Source: Polyangiaceae bacterium (GTDB lineage Bacteria > Myxococcota_A > Polyangia > Polyangiales > Polyangiaceae). Taken from it: DNA of 64,000 bases. The notes below the pieces were generated by a model. The model saw nothing but the letters and a program-made list of their open reading frames with translations, did not search any database and was not told the origin of the DNA. This document shows, piece after piece, positions 33,236 through 41,244 of this stretch. The translations under genes were made by a program, and so were the position numbers. Position 1 is the first letter of the stretch. Each line of letters begins with the position of its first letter. The stretch is taken from positions 124,001 to 188,000 of the forward strand of contig JAICTZ010000008.1 in NCBI GenBank assembly GCA_025936115.1, in the 5' to 3' direction.

Positions 33236-33934
33236 TTGTCCACTCGTCTCCGCTCGCTCCTGCCATTCGCCTATTGCCTGCTTGGGCTAACGCTCGGCTG
33301 CGCCGATCTGCCGGACACGCAGCCGAGTGCGGAGACAGGCGGGACGGCAGCGAACGGAGCCCAAGCAGCCAGCGGCGGTGCCAACGCCGGTCATTCGAAC
33401 CGCGGCTTGACCAGCGGCGGGGGGACAGCGGGAACCGGCACGGGCGGCACGTCGGGCAGCCTCGGGGCGGCCGGCGCGGACGAAGCGGGCGCGAGCGGTT
33501 CGGATGGGACAGGAGGCAGCTTCGGTGCGGGCGGCACGGCCGGCAAGGGCGGCTCCAGTGGGGCCGGCGGGCGCGGGGGCACGGCCGGGAGCGCAGGCCG
33601 AGCCGGCGCGGGCGGCGGCGCTGGCAGAGGCGGCAGCAACTCCGGGGGGAAGAGCGGGTCGGGCGGCTCGGGCGGAGCCGGTAAGGGCGGCGGCGCTGGC
33701 AAAGGCGCTAGCGGCGCCGCGGGCTCGAGCGGACGCGGCGCCGGAGGCAGCTCCGGTTTCGGTGGCGCCGGAGGCTCGTCTGGCCGGTCGACAGGCGGTG
33801 CCGGCAACTCCGGAGGCAAGGCTGGCAGCGGGGGCAGCGCCAGCGCGGGCAAGAGCGGCGCAGGCGGAGCTTCGGGCAGTGCCGGTGCGAACAACGGCGG
33901 CAAGGCCGGGGCGAGCGCTGGCGCGGGCGGCTAA
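33236..33934 (+). CDS. Lipoprotein made almost entirely of Gly/Ser/Ala-rich sequence
   Basis: A 232-residue protein with a TTG start preceded by GGAAGG. The signal peptide ends in LTLGC (Cys ~22). The whole mature part is low complexity, mostly Gly, Ser and Ala in GGSGGAG-type runs, with no folded domain before the stop. It looks like the linker found in the lipoproteins at 16293 and 18511 without the domain that normally follows. It could be a true surface brush-like lipoprotein or a remnant. The frame is intact and third-position GC is high. Confidence 0.65.
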   Translation: MSTRLRSLLPFAYCLLGLTLGCADLPDTQPSAETGGTAANGAQAASGGANAGHSNRGLTSGGGTAGTGTGGTSGSLGAAGADEAGASGSDGTGGSFGAGGTAGKGGSSGAGGRGGTAGSAGRAGAGGGAGRGGSNSGGKSGSGGSGGAGKGGGAGKGASGAAGSSGRGAGGSSGFGGAGGSSGRSTGGAGNSGGKAGSGGSASAGKSGAGGASGSAGANNGGKAGASAGAGG

Positions 33935-33959
33935 ACCCGGCGCTAGAACGACTGCGGCT

Positions 33960-35477
33960 CTACTTGCTCTCGCTGCCCGGAACGCGCAGGCGCAGAGCGA
34001 TCCAGCCCGACCAGTAGCGATCCGTCGCGCCACCAGCGAGCACGGGCGCAAGCGTCGGATCCGTCGGCAAGTCGTTGAAGTCGAAACCATATCCGACGAA
34101 GTCGCCCCCCCCGACGAGCTCGAGGAAATTCGTGAGGCCGTAACCGATCATCACACCGAAATCGAGGCCTCTACCCTTGGCGCCCGGGAACCAAACGCGC
34201 GCGAGGTCGATCTGGTGTAGCGACGTGAGAATGCGCGGCGCGATGTGACCCGCGGCGGTGAAGCGGCCGAGGCGCACGCGCGGTTCAGCGCCGAGGCGGA
34301 CGAACGTGTACTTCACGTCGGGCACGAGCGGCGCGAGCTTGGCGCCGCCTTCATCACCCAGCAGGATGAAGGTCTGGATGCCGTATTCGGCGAAGAGCGC
34401 GAGCTCGAACGGTCCGATCGGGATGCGCCCCCGCACGCCGAGATCCCAATCTTGAGACTTGGTCTTGAGCTCGGTCGTGGTGCTCGCGCCGTTCGCCTGC
34501 TCCTGCACGTAATCGGTCTTGGTGGCAAAGCCCACGTTGAGGCCGCCCATGAGACCGATGTTGCCGAGCACGCCGCTGTCGAAGAACGCCCCCGGGTAGA
34601 AGACGCCCGAGACCGTGAATGCCGGCGCGAACGGTAGTTTGTAGGGCGAGAGCGTGCGGTGTTGGCTCGGATCACGCGCGCCGTATGCGTCGGTGTACTG
34701 GAAATTGCGCGAGTAGCCGCGCAGGCCGAGATCGAGCTCGAGGGGGGTACGGCCGCGCTCGGACGTACTCGCCTTTTCTTGTTTTTCCTTCGGCTCGCTC
34801 GGCTCTTCCTGTTCGAACGGATCCGGCTCGTGCTCGGCCTGCAGGCTGCCTTCGGCGGCGGCTGCTGCCTCCGGTGCCCGCTCGTCGTGCTTGGGCTTGG
34901 TCGCTTGAGCGTCGGGCTCCGCCTCTTCCTCCACGGGTGCCGCGGTGGCAGCGGCGTGGTGTTTCGTCCTGCCCGCGCCGCTCGCTTGGGCCAGCGAGGG
35001 CACAATCGTGTCGTCGAAATCGGTGTCGAGGGCCTTCTCGAGCTTCTTCGTGCTGCCGCCCTTGACCTTCACCTGTTCGACGAGCCGGCCGTCGGCTTTG
35101 TAAATGTGCAGCGTGAGATTGCTGTTGTTGGAGATGGTTCCGAGCACGACGGCATCGACGTCGAGCGCGGTCGCCATCCTCGCGATGGCCGAGCGCCCCG
35201 AGGTCGATTTCAGATCCTCGGCGTCCGTGACGGAAAAGGCCGCCGAGTCACGAATGAGCTGCATCAGCTGCAGCCGAATTTTCGACGAGCGCGGTCCTTC
35301 CATCCGCCCGACCGCGATGTTCTTACGGGCGCCCGTCGTGGCGCGCGGCGCGGCGAGGAGCTCGACTGCAGGCGCAAAGGCACGAGCCTTCTCGGTCGTG
35401 ACGCCGAGCATGAGCGCGACGAGCAAAAACAGCCTGCTCCGGTGCATGAGATCGCAAAGCCCGCGGAACCGGAGCAT
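33960..35477 (-). CDS. Exported protein with periplasmic domain and outer-membrane beta-barrel
   Basis: A 505-residue protein. The signal peptide is clearest from the ATG at codon 11 (MHRSRLFLLVALMLGVTTEKARA), so the true start may be 35447. Residues ~50-160 (KNIAVGRMEGPRSSKIRLQ, AIARMATALDVDAVVLGTIS) look like the alpha/beta domain of CsgG/FlgO-type periplasmic proteins. Then come an acidic Ala/Glu/Pro linker (about 165-235) and about 270 residues of alternating hydrophobic/Gly strands ending WSGWIALRLRVPG, typical of a beta-barrel. It is divergent from another exported protein gene. Function unknown. Confidence 0.78.
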   Translation of the reverse strand: MLRFRGLCDLMHRSRLFLLVALMLGVTTEKARAFAPAVELLAAPRATTGARKNIAVGRMEGPRSSKIRLQLMQLIRDSAAFSVTDAEDLKSTSGRSAIARMATALDVDAVVLGTISNNSNLTLHIYKADGRLVEQVKVKGGSTKKLEKALDTDFDDTIVPSLAQASGAGRTKHHAAATAAPVEEEAEPDAQATKPKHDERAPEAAAAAEGSLQAEHEPDPFEQEEPSEPKEKQEKASTSERGRTPLELDLGLRGYSRNFQYTDAYGARDPSQHRTLSPYKLPFAPAFTVSGVFYPGAFFDSGVLGNIGLMGGLNVGFATKTDYVQEQANGASTTTELKTKSQDWDLGVRGRIPIGPFELALFAEYGIQTFILLGDEGGAKLAPLVPDVKYTFVRLGAEPRVRLGRFTAAGHIAPRILTSLHQIDLARVWFPGAKGRGLDFGVMIGYGLTNFLELVGGGDFVGYGFDFNDLPTDPTLAPVLAGGATDRYWSGWIALRLRVPGSESK

Positions 35478-35688
35478 GGTCTAGACGCAGGCCGCCCTGA
35501 AAGACCAGATCTTTGACGAGATCTTTCTTGCCGAAACGCTGCCCAAGTCGAGCCTAGTAGTTCCGCCCGAAAGCGGCTGCAAGCCGTCCGGGTGCCTGCA
35601 GCGTAGTTTTGCGCTCAAGGGCGGCTTGACTTGCCGGAGAGATTTGCCGGACGCTCGCCGCGCCCATTCGCGGGCATCTCCGTCGGCC
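35478..35688. other. Divergent intergenic region with a short direct repeat
   Basis: This 211-bp gap separates two divergent genes for exported proteins and should hold both promoters. AGATCTTT occurs twice, 12 bases apart (35508-35515 and 35520-35527), in a locally AT-richer stretch. I could not identify a convincing -35/-10 or sigma-54 element. Confidence 0.4.
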
Positions 35689-37158
35689 ATGGTTTTACGG
35701 TGTCCCCTGCGTCACTTGGTTTTTTCGTGTCTGCTCGCGTGGCTCATGTTGCTTTTCGGCGCGACGGCACGCGCCCAAGACGACGACATTCAGCTCATCC
35801 CGACGCCGCCTAGCGGCCCGCCGCCGAGCGCAGCGGCACCCGCGCCGGGCGAGATCGAGATCCGCGGGATGCACTGCACGCCCGACGTGAAGGAGGTCGA
35901 GCTGCGGCGCTCGATTCCCATCTCGTGCACCGTGGACTACCCCGTCGCCGGCGTCGAGCTGCGCTATCGCATCCAGGGTGCGACCAAGAAGTGGGACAAG
36001 ATCGAGCTGAAGGCAGCGGACGGCAATTACACGGCGGCAATCCCGTGCACCATCACGGGCCAACCCGGCACGCTCGAGCTCTATCTTTTCGCGCGCAACG
36101 AGAACAACAAGGTCGTCGCGCGCGTCGGCCGCCACGAGACACCGCTCGCCATCAAACTCGTCGAGCATTCGAACGCGCCGCCTCCGGCGCTGCCGGGCCA
36201 AGCGGCACCGCAGCGTTGCTACGACCCGAGCCAATGTCCCCCCGAGCAACTCGGCACCGCGGCCTGCCCCGGCACGCACGTGCCGAAACCCGCGAAAAAA
36301 ACCTGGGGTGCGAGCTGCGGCGACACGAGCGAGTGTCAGACCGGCCTCGAATGTATCAAGGGCAGCTGCGAAACGCCCACGAAGTGCGAAGATGCCAAGG
36401 ACTGCGGCGAAGGGGCCGAATGCGTCGACGGCGTCTGTCACGTCCCGACCCAAGCCGAGCTCAAGGGGCGCATCGGGCCCGCCAAGCACCATTGGATCGG
36501 CCTGCACGCCGGCGTCGACTTCAACGTCATGCACGAGGGCTCGGGCGTGTGCGGCTCGACCACCGACGACTCGCAACACTTCGCCTGTTTCGAGGGCGGC
36601 AACCTGTACGCGGGCGTGCCGAACACGCTCTACTCCGGGCACGTCAAATCGAGCCTGTATTTTGCGACCGTGCGCGCCATGCTCTCCTACGAGTACGCGT
36701 TCGCTCGCATGCTCGTGGGCGCGCGTCTCGGCTGGGCATTTCGTGGCGCCCCCAAGGACTTCAGCCCCTTCCACGTCGAGCTCCGCGCACACTACAGCCT
36801 CGTGCGAAAACCCTTCGACGAGCACTTCCGGCCCTACCTCGGCCTCGTCTTCGGGCACGCGCCCGTGGACGCGTACGCGCCGACGCTCATCGTCGACTGC
36901 ACGAGCCAGGATCCGACCATCAAGACGGCTTGTGCCAAGAGCACCAACAAGACGGACCTCGCGAACGCGATCAAGGATCCGAACCTCGCCGTGCAGCGAC
37001 AGCTCAACGCGTACCACAGCGGCGCGCCGTTCTTCTTTGGCCCCTCCCTTCAGCTCATGTATGCGCTCACGAACGAAGCGGCCTTCGTGTTCAACTTCAC
37101 GGTCATGCTGCCGAACGTGACGTTCGAGCCGACGATCGGTTACCAGATGGGCCTCTGA
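35689..37158 (+). CDS. Exported protein with Cys-rich module and outer-membrane-like C-terminus
   Basis: A 489-residue protein; the start MVLRCPLRHLVF gives a signal peptide ending GATARA|QD, while an upstream ATG adds a poor extension. Residues ~55-165 form a beta-sandwich-like domain (IEIRGMHCTPDVKEVELRRS). Residues ~185-260 carry about 12 cysteines in Dickkopf/EGF-like spacing (GASCGDTSECQTGLECIKG, DAKDCGEGAECVDGVCHV). The rest (about 270-489) is rich in aromatic/Gly strands and ends VTFEPTIGYQMGL, like an outer-membrane barrel. This combination is common in myxobacterial surface proteins. Function unknown. Confidence 0.8.
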   Translation: MVLRCPLRHLVFSCLLAWLMLLFGATARAQDDDIQLIPTPPSGPPPSAAAPAPGEIEIRGMHCTPDVKEVELRRSIPISCTVDYPVAGVELRYRIQGATKKWDKIELKAADGNYTAAIPCTITGQPGTLELYLFARNENNKVVARVGRHETPLAIKLVEHSNAPPPALPGQAAPQRCYDPSQCPPEQLGTAACPGTHVPKPAKKTWGASCGDTSECQTGLECIKGSCETPTKCEDAKDCGEGAECVDGVCHVPTQAELKGRIGPAKHHWIGLHAGVDFNVMHEGSGVCGSTTDDSQHFACFEGGNLYAGVPNTLYSGHVKSSLYFATVRAMLSYEYAFARMLVGARLGWAFRGAPKDFSPFHVELRAHYSLVRKPFDEHFRPYLGLVFGHAPVDAYAPTLIVDCTSQDPTIKTACAKSTNKTDLANAIKDPNLAVQRQLNAYHSGAPFFFGPSLQLMYALTNEAAFVFNFTVMLPNVTFEPTIGYQMGL

Positions 37159-37369
37159 CTCGAGTTTCACCGTCTTGGAAGAAAGATCGCGATCGGCGTG
37201 AGTCGCAACGCGCCACAAGAAAAACCGGCGAGGCCGGCGACGGCTGCTTCAAAGCACGGCTTGGTCGCGAGGTTTTAGTCGAAGGCGCGTCTGGTCCCGA
37301 AAGGCCAGGATTCGCGCCGATTCGCCCCGGCCCGGGACGCCGCTCGGAAACAGGGAATGGCGAGAGTCG
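37159..37369. other. Convergent intergenic region
   Basis: A 211-bp gap between convergent genes. The best hairpin is a five-pair CCGGC/GCCGG stem with a three-base loop near 37227-37239, too short to call a terminator. Nothing else is seen. Confidence 0.4.
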
Positions 37370-38695
37370 TTACTTCTTGAGGTCCGCTTCGTAGCCGGCG
37401 ATGAGCGCGCGCGCGACGGCGTTGCCGAGCTCTTCGTAACCGGCGGGCGTGAAATGGATGCGATCCCCGCGCGCGAGCGGCGGTGACGCGCGGAGCCAGC
37501 GGGCGAACGCGCCCTCGCCGCCCATGGCGGCCCGCAGCGAGAAGAAACCGCAGCCGAGCCGCGCCGCCGTTCGCCCGAGCACGTCCTCGATTTCTACGAC
37601 GTGCGGCAAGGACGAAAAATCCGGCGCCGCGGCGTCGGGCGGCCCTATGACGAGACAATCGGCGTTCGGCACGCCGCGACGCACCCGTTCGACGAGCGCC
37701 GAGAGGTCGGTGCCGATGATCTCGGCTCGGCGGTTGTCGAACGCCTCGTTCGTGCCGTACGCGATGGCGACGACGTCAGGAGCTCGGGCGCGGAGCTCGG
37801 CCGCGAACACGTCGGGGTTCCACGCGAGCGCCGTGGCCACACGCGCTCCGTCGATGCCCGAGGTGTCGAGCACGACGCCCGGCTCGCTACCTTCGGCGAT
37901 CACGCCGTAAAAGCGCGGCATGCCGCTCGCCGAGCTGAGCTCGAATGGCTCGCCCACTGCGCCCTCGAGCCTGAGCCGGCGGAACGGTGAGCCTTGCACT
38001 GTGCCGAGCTTCTGGCGCGCGTCGATCAGGTGCTTCGTGCCGCCGACGCCGACCTTGAAGCTTGCGTCGGGCGGGAGCTCGAACAAAAGCTCGTAGTGCA
38101 CGGTTCCGCGCAGCGCGCGTGCGTCGATGCGGAGCTCGACACTGGCGCGCGCGTCGAGTGGGATCGTGCGGATGCCTTCGTACCCGAGCGCGGTGTCACC
38201 TTCGGTCGTGCGACGGGACGGCGGCTCGGGCTCGATCTTCCAGCGGCCCTCGCGCGCGATCTTCACGCCGTCGTGCCGGTACGTATTCGCGCCCACGCGG
38301 ACGAGGCCCGGGCCGCCTGCGCCGAAACGCTCACTCAAACGGCGCCGCACCGCGCCCGTCATGAAGTCGGCCGCAGTATGCGAGTCGCCGAGCCAGACGA
38401 TGCGCACGGAGTCGCCGCGCTTCTTGGCTTCGAGCGCCGCAAGCGCCTGATCGAAGTGCGGGAGCACCGGAACGGTGGGTGCGAGGGGCAAGGACGCTGG
38501 GGGCTTCTGAGCCGAACTCGGCGGTTCGCTCGAGCGCGGTGCGGCCGGCGCGGACAGATTGGCGGCGGCTTCGGGCCTGCGCTTCGCCGCGCTCACCGTT
38601 TCGAGCCGGCTCTCGCGGCTGCACGTTGCGGCGACGAGCAAGGCGCCGAGCGCGACGAACAGCGCGCCGTGACCGCCGCGCTCAGCCGACGGCAT
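37370..38695 (-). CDS. SGNH/GDSL hydrolase lipoprotein with inserted beta domain
   Basis: A 441-residue protein starting MPSAERGGHG, with a lipobox-like VAATC (Cys25). SGNH blocks: Ser105 (IVWLGDSHTAADF), Gly-Thr-Asn at 314-316 (IAYGTNEAFDNR) and Asp411/His414 (GDRIHFTPAGYEEL). As in the homologue at 31652, about 200 residues with a beta-rich section (RGTVHYELLFELPPDASFKV) lie between the first two blocks. The two share the phrases FGAGGPGLVRV/FGDAGHGFVLV and a conserved AMGG element near the C-terminus. It overlaps the end of the upstream epimerase-like gene by 14 bp. A likely envelope carbohydrate or peptidoglycan esterase. Confidence 0.84.
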   Translation of the reverse strand: MPSAERGGHGALFVALGALLVAATCSRESRLETVSAAKRRPEAAANLSAPAAPRSSEPPSSAQKPPASLPLAPTVPVLPHFDQALAALEAKKRGDSVRIVWLGDSHTAADFMTGAVRRRLSERFGAGGPGLVRVGANTYRHDGVKIAREGRWKIEPEPPSRRTTEGDTALGYEGIRTIPLDARASVELRIDARALRGTVHYELLFELPPDASFKVGVGGTKHLIDARQKLGTVQGSPFRRLRLEGAVGEPFELSSASGMPRFYGVIAEGSEPGVVLDTSGIDGARVATALAWNPDVFAAELRARAPDVVAIAYGTNEAFDNRRAEIIGTDLSALVERVRRGVPNADCLVIGPPDAAAPDFSSLPHVVEIEDVLGRTAARLGCGFFSLRAAMGGEGAFARWLRASPPLARGDRIHFTPAGYEELGNAVARALIAGYEADLKK

Positions 38696-39785
38696 CCCAC
38701 GGCTCCTTGTGCGGTGCATCGGACACGCGTCTCTCCGCGACCCGGTCGGCCACGTGAGAAAGTAGCACACCGAGGTAGGCCTCGAGCGGCGGACAGCTGA
38801 TCCCGGCCGGGCCGAGGAGCTCGAGCGCGAGACGGTCATCGTACGTGACCGGGTTCGAGATGAGGTCGATGATGCCGCGCAGGTTTTGAGCCAACAGGCC
38901 GACACCCGGGTTACCGAGCAAAGCGCGCCCGAACGCACGCGGGTGAAGCCCTGTTTCGACCGGAACACCGAAGTGCTGGCCGGCGAGCTCGAGCAGCCGC
39001 CGGACGCTGAGCGGCCGCGGATCGACCAAATGCACCGTCTTACGCAGCGCAGCCGGGTTCTCCGCGAGCGCGAGCGCGGCACGCGCCAGGTAGTCCGCAG
39101 GGGTCACGTGGAGCGGCGCGTCCGCGCGCGGCGGCAGCGGCAGCGCGGTCCCGCGCGGTGCGCTCGCGAGCAAGACGAGCAGCGGATAGGGACCGTCGAG
39201 TCGATCCACCTTTCCGGTCTTCGAGTCGCCGATCACGTGAGCCGCGCGCACGATCGTGAGCGGGATGGACGCCTGCCGGCCGAGCATGGACTCGGCGAGC
39301 GCCAGCGTGCGCGCCACAGGCGAGCGAAACGTCTGACCTGCCGCGAGATCACCCTCCGCGACGATGCCGTGGCGATCGCCGCTCACGAACACGCTCGAGT
39401 GGTGCACGACGCGCGTGAGCTTGCGCGCGACCCGCGCGAACTCGATGACCTCGCGCACGCCGCCCACGTTGACGAGCTCGGCGGCAGCCGCGGGAGCCGT
39501 CAAGTCGAGCACCTGATACAGGTGCTGGAGCTCCGTCACACAGGACGTGAGCTCGAAGTAGTCTTCACGCGTGAGCCCGAAGTCGATGGACGACGGATCG
39601 CCTTCGACGAGGCGCGCGCGCTCGCCTCCCCCGAGCCCGGCGAGTGCCGCTTCCGCGTCGGCGCGACGCCGAGGATGGACGAGCAGGAGCGGCCGCTCCT
39701 CCGGCGCGCGTTCGAGCGCCTGTGCGACGACGGCGCGCGCCCGAAATCCGGGAAATCCCGTCACGAGGAGTTGGTGACCGCTCAT
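38682..39785 (-). CDS. NAD-dependent epimerase/reductase-like protein, degenerate active site
   Basis: A 367-residue extended short-chain dehydrogenase-like protein similar to fatty acyl-CoA reductase (NAD_binding_4) domains. The Rossmann start reads LLVTGFPGFRAR instead of VTGATGFLG; later phrases fit the family (VVHHSSVFVSGD, TIVRAAHVIGDSKTGKVDRLD, HVTPADYLARAALALA, VHLVDPRPLSVRRLLELA). The catalytic YXXXK is not present where expected: the segment reads PVARTLALAE. It may bind nucleotide without classic reductase chemistry. The downstream SGNH hydrolase overlaps its 3' end. Confidence 0.8.
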   Translation of the reverse strand: MSGHQLLVTGFPGFRARAVVAQALERAPEERPLLLVHPRRRADAEAALAGLGGGERARLVEGDPSSIDFGLTREDYFELTSCVTELQHLYQVLDLTAPAAAAELVNVGGVREVIEFARVARKLTRVVHHSSVFVSGDRHGIVAEGDLAAGQTFRSPVARTLALAESMLGRQASIPLTIVRAAHVIGDSKTGKVDRLDGPYPLLVLLASAPRGTALPLPPRADAPLHVTPADYLARAALALAENPAALRKTVHLVDPRPLSVRRLLELAGQHFGVPVETGLHPRAFGRALLGNPGVGLLAQNLRGIIDLISNPVTYDDRLALELLGPAGISCPPLEAYLGVLLSHVADRVAERRVSDAPHKEPWDAVG

Positions 39786-39821
39786 GGCGGGGGTGTCCGA
39801 GGGCTCTGGTACGGCTCGGGC

Positions 39822-40289
39822 TCAGAAAGGAATTTCGTCGTCTCCGCCGCCGCCGCCGTAATCGGCGTCGCTGAAGCCACCGCCACCGCCGCCACCAGCT
39901 GCGGGCGGACCTTCGTCGGCGGGGCCGTGACCCTCAGAGCCACGCGGGCCGCCACGTCCGCCGCCGGACAAAATGATGTTCTGCGCGACGATTTCGGTCT
40001 TGTAGCGCTTGTTACCGTCTTTGTCGTCGTAACTCGAGGTGCGCAGGCCGCCCTCGATGAAGATCCGGGAGCCCTTCGCGAGGAACTTGGCGAGCGCTTC
40101 GGCGCGCTTGCCCCACACGACGACGCTGTGCCACTCCGTCCGCTCTTGCCGCACCTTGTTGCGGTCGAGGTACGTCTCGCTCGTCGCGAGGCGGAGCTTG
40201 AGCACGGCCTGCCCCCCGTTCGTCATTCTAAGCTCGGGATCTGCTCCGAGGTTTCCGAGCAGCATCACGCGGTTCAAGCCATCCGCCAT
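39822..40289 (-). CDS. ssb: Single-stranded DNA-binding protein
   Basis: A 155-residue SSB. The OB-fold occupies residues 1-108 (LNRVMLLGNLGADPELR, TEWHSVVVWGKRAEALAKFL, GSRIFIEGGLRT). A Gly-rich flexible tail follows and the protein ends in the acidic tip DDEIPF, which recruits partner proteins of replication and repair. Length is normal. A strong AAGGAG ribosome-binding site sits about seven bases before the ATG. Confidence 0.97.
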   Translation of the reverse strand: MADGLNRVMLLGNLGADPELRMTNGGQAVLKLRLATSETYLDRNKVRQERTEWHSVVVWGKRAEALAKFLAKGSRIFIEGGLRTSSYDDKDGNKRYKTEIVAQNIILSGGGRGGPRGSEGHGPADEGPPAAGGGGGGGFSDADYGGGGGDDEIPF

Positions 40290-40376
40290 GGTCGTCTCCT
40301 TCTGAAGCGAGGCATGTGACCGTTCGTCACGCGGGCGTCAAGTGACCTCGGACGTTAGCTGACCGAACTTCGACGG

Positions 40377-40401
40377 CGCGCCCCCCACGTCGTGGGGCGC
40401 G
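40377..40401 (-). terminator. GC hairpin after the merR-type gene
   Basis: CGCGCCCCCCACG (40377-40389) pairs with CGTGGGGCGCG (40391-40401) with a two-base bulge; the innermost pairs must open to form a loop. It starts two bases after the stop of the minus-strand MerR gene. No T-run follows, so it is an atypical terminator at best. Confidence 0.5.
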
Positions 40402-40403
40402 GC

Positions 40404-40790
40404 TCAGAGAAGGCGCCCTGCGTCGGACGCGAGCACGTCGAGCTCGGCGAGCATGCTCTGCACGTCCCGCCGCAGATCCCCCAGCAAAACGCGGGTCCGC
40501 TCGGTCATTCGCGCCTCGGCGGCCGTCGGCGGCTCGAGCCCCGCCTCGCGCAGCCGACGCCGCGCCCCGGCGATCGTAAAGCCGTGGGTATAGAGCAGAT
40601 CCTTGACCTTGAGCAGGCGATCGACGTCACGCCGCGAGTAGATGCGCTGCCCCTTGCGCGACTTTTGCGGGCGGATCGAGCGAAACTCCGTTTCCCAATA
40701 GCGGAGCACGTGCGGCTCGACACCGACGAGATCGGAGACTTCACCGATCCGGTAGTAGAGCTTGACGGGGATCTCACCCTCTTCGGACAT
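40404..40790 (-). CDS. MerR-family transcriptional regulator
   Basis: A 128-residue regulator with the MerR winged-helix at residues 12-80 ([60 protein letters not shown]), followed by a short coiled-coil dimerisation helix. There are no cysteines in the C-terminal part, so it is not a metal sensor of the classic type. Linkage to ihfA 50 bp upstream is the widespread delta-type arrangement ihfA-merR. Target genes are unknown. Confidence 0.93.
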   Translation of the reverse strand: MSEEGEIPVKLYYRIGEVSDLVGVEPHVLRYWETEFRSIRPQKSRKGQRIYSRRDVDRLLKVKDLLYTHGFTIAGARRRLREAGLEPPTAAEARMTERTRVLLGDLRRDVQSMLAELDVLASDAGRLL

Positions 40791-40840
40791 GGCTCAGCTA
40801 CGCGCTCGGAGCCGGCTCGTCCCGAAGGAGCGTTCGAGCA

Positions 40841-41170
40841 TCAACCCTTGGCCTCCACGCCAGCAGCTCCGTCCGGAGCCGGGCCGTCGTGCTCGTCGTT
40901 CAAGGCGAGCTTCAGGAGCTGGCTCGCCTTGAAGTTCAAGACACGACGCTCCGTGATCGTGATGGGGTCGCCGGTCTGAGGATTTCGTCCCTGGCGCTGG
41001 CGCTTGTCCCGGAGGACGAAGTTGCCGAAGCCCGAGATCTTGATCTTCTCGCCGCGGCCGAGCGTCTCTTTCATCGTCTCGAATACGAGATCGACCAGAT
41101 CCGCCGACTCCTTCTTGGAGAAGCCACCAAGCCGACTGTAGACCGCCTGGACGATGTCCGCCTTCGTCAT
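40841..41170 (-). CDS. ihfA: Integration host factor, alpha subunit
   Basis: A 109-residue HU/IHF family DNA-bending protein. The start MTKADIVQAVYSRL is canonical; a longer open frame upstream is spurious. Motifs: SKKESADLVDLVFETMKETL, IKISGFGNFVLRDKRQRQGRN-type arm, with PQTGDPITI and RRVLNFKAS. The ~15-residue acidic/Ala tail is an extension. It normally heterodimerises with IhfB and bends DNA at regulatory and recombination sites, including sigma-54 promoters. It precedes the MerR gene and is likely co-transcribed with it. Confidence 0.93.
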   Translation of the reverse strand: MTKADIVQAVYSRLGGFSKKESADLVDLVFETMKETLGRGEKIKISGFGNFVLRDKRQRQGRNPQTGDPITITERRVLNFKASQLLKLALNDEHDGPAPDGAAGVEAKG

Positions 41171-41244
41171 CGTTGACCAATAGCGGATACTACCCCGCGA
41201 GGTCCCGATGTCCATGGGCACTCGTCGAGGCCTACCCGCAGGCC

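Noticed and set aside
35695..37218. 507-codon minus-strand open frame opposite the Cys-rich exported protein
   Set aside because: Composition is typical of an antisense shadow; the plus-strand product has a signal peptide and ordered cysteine module.
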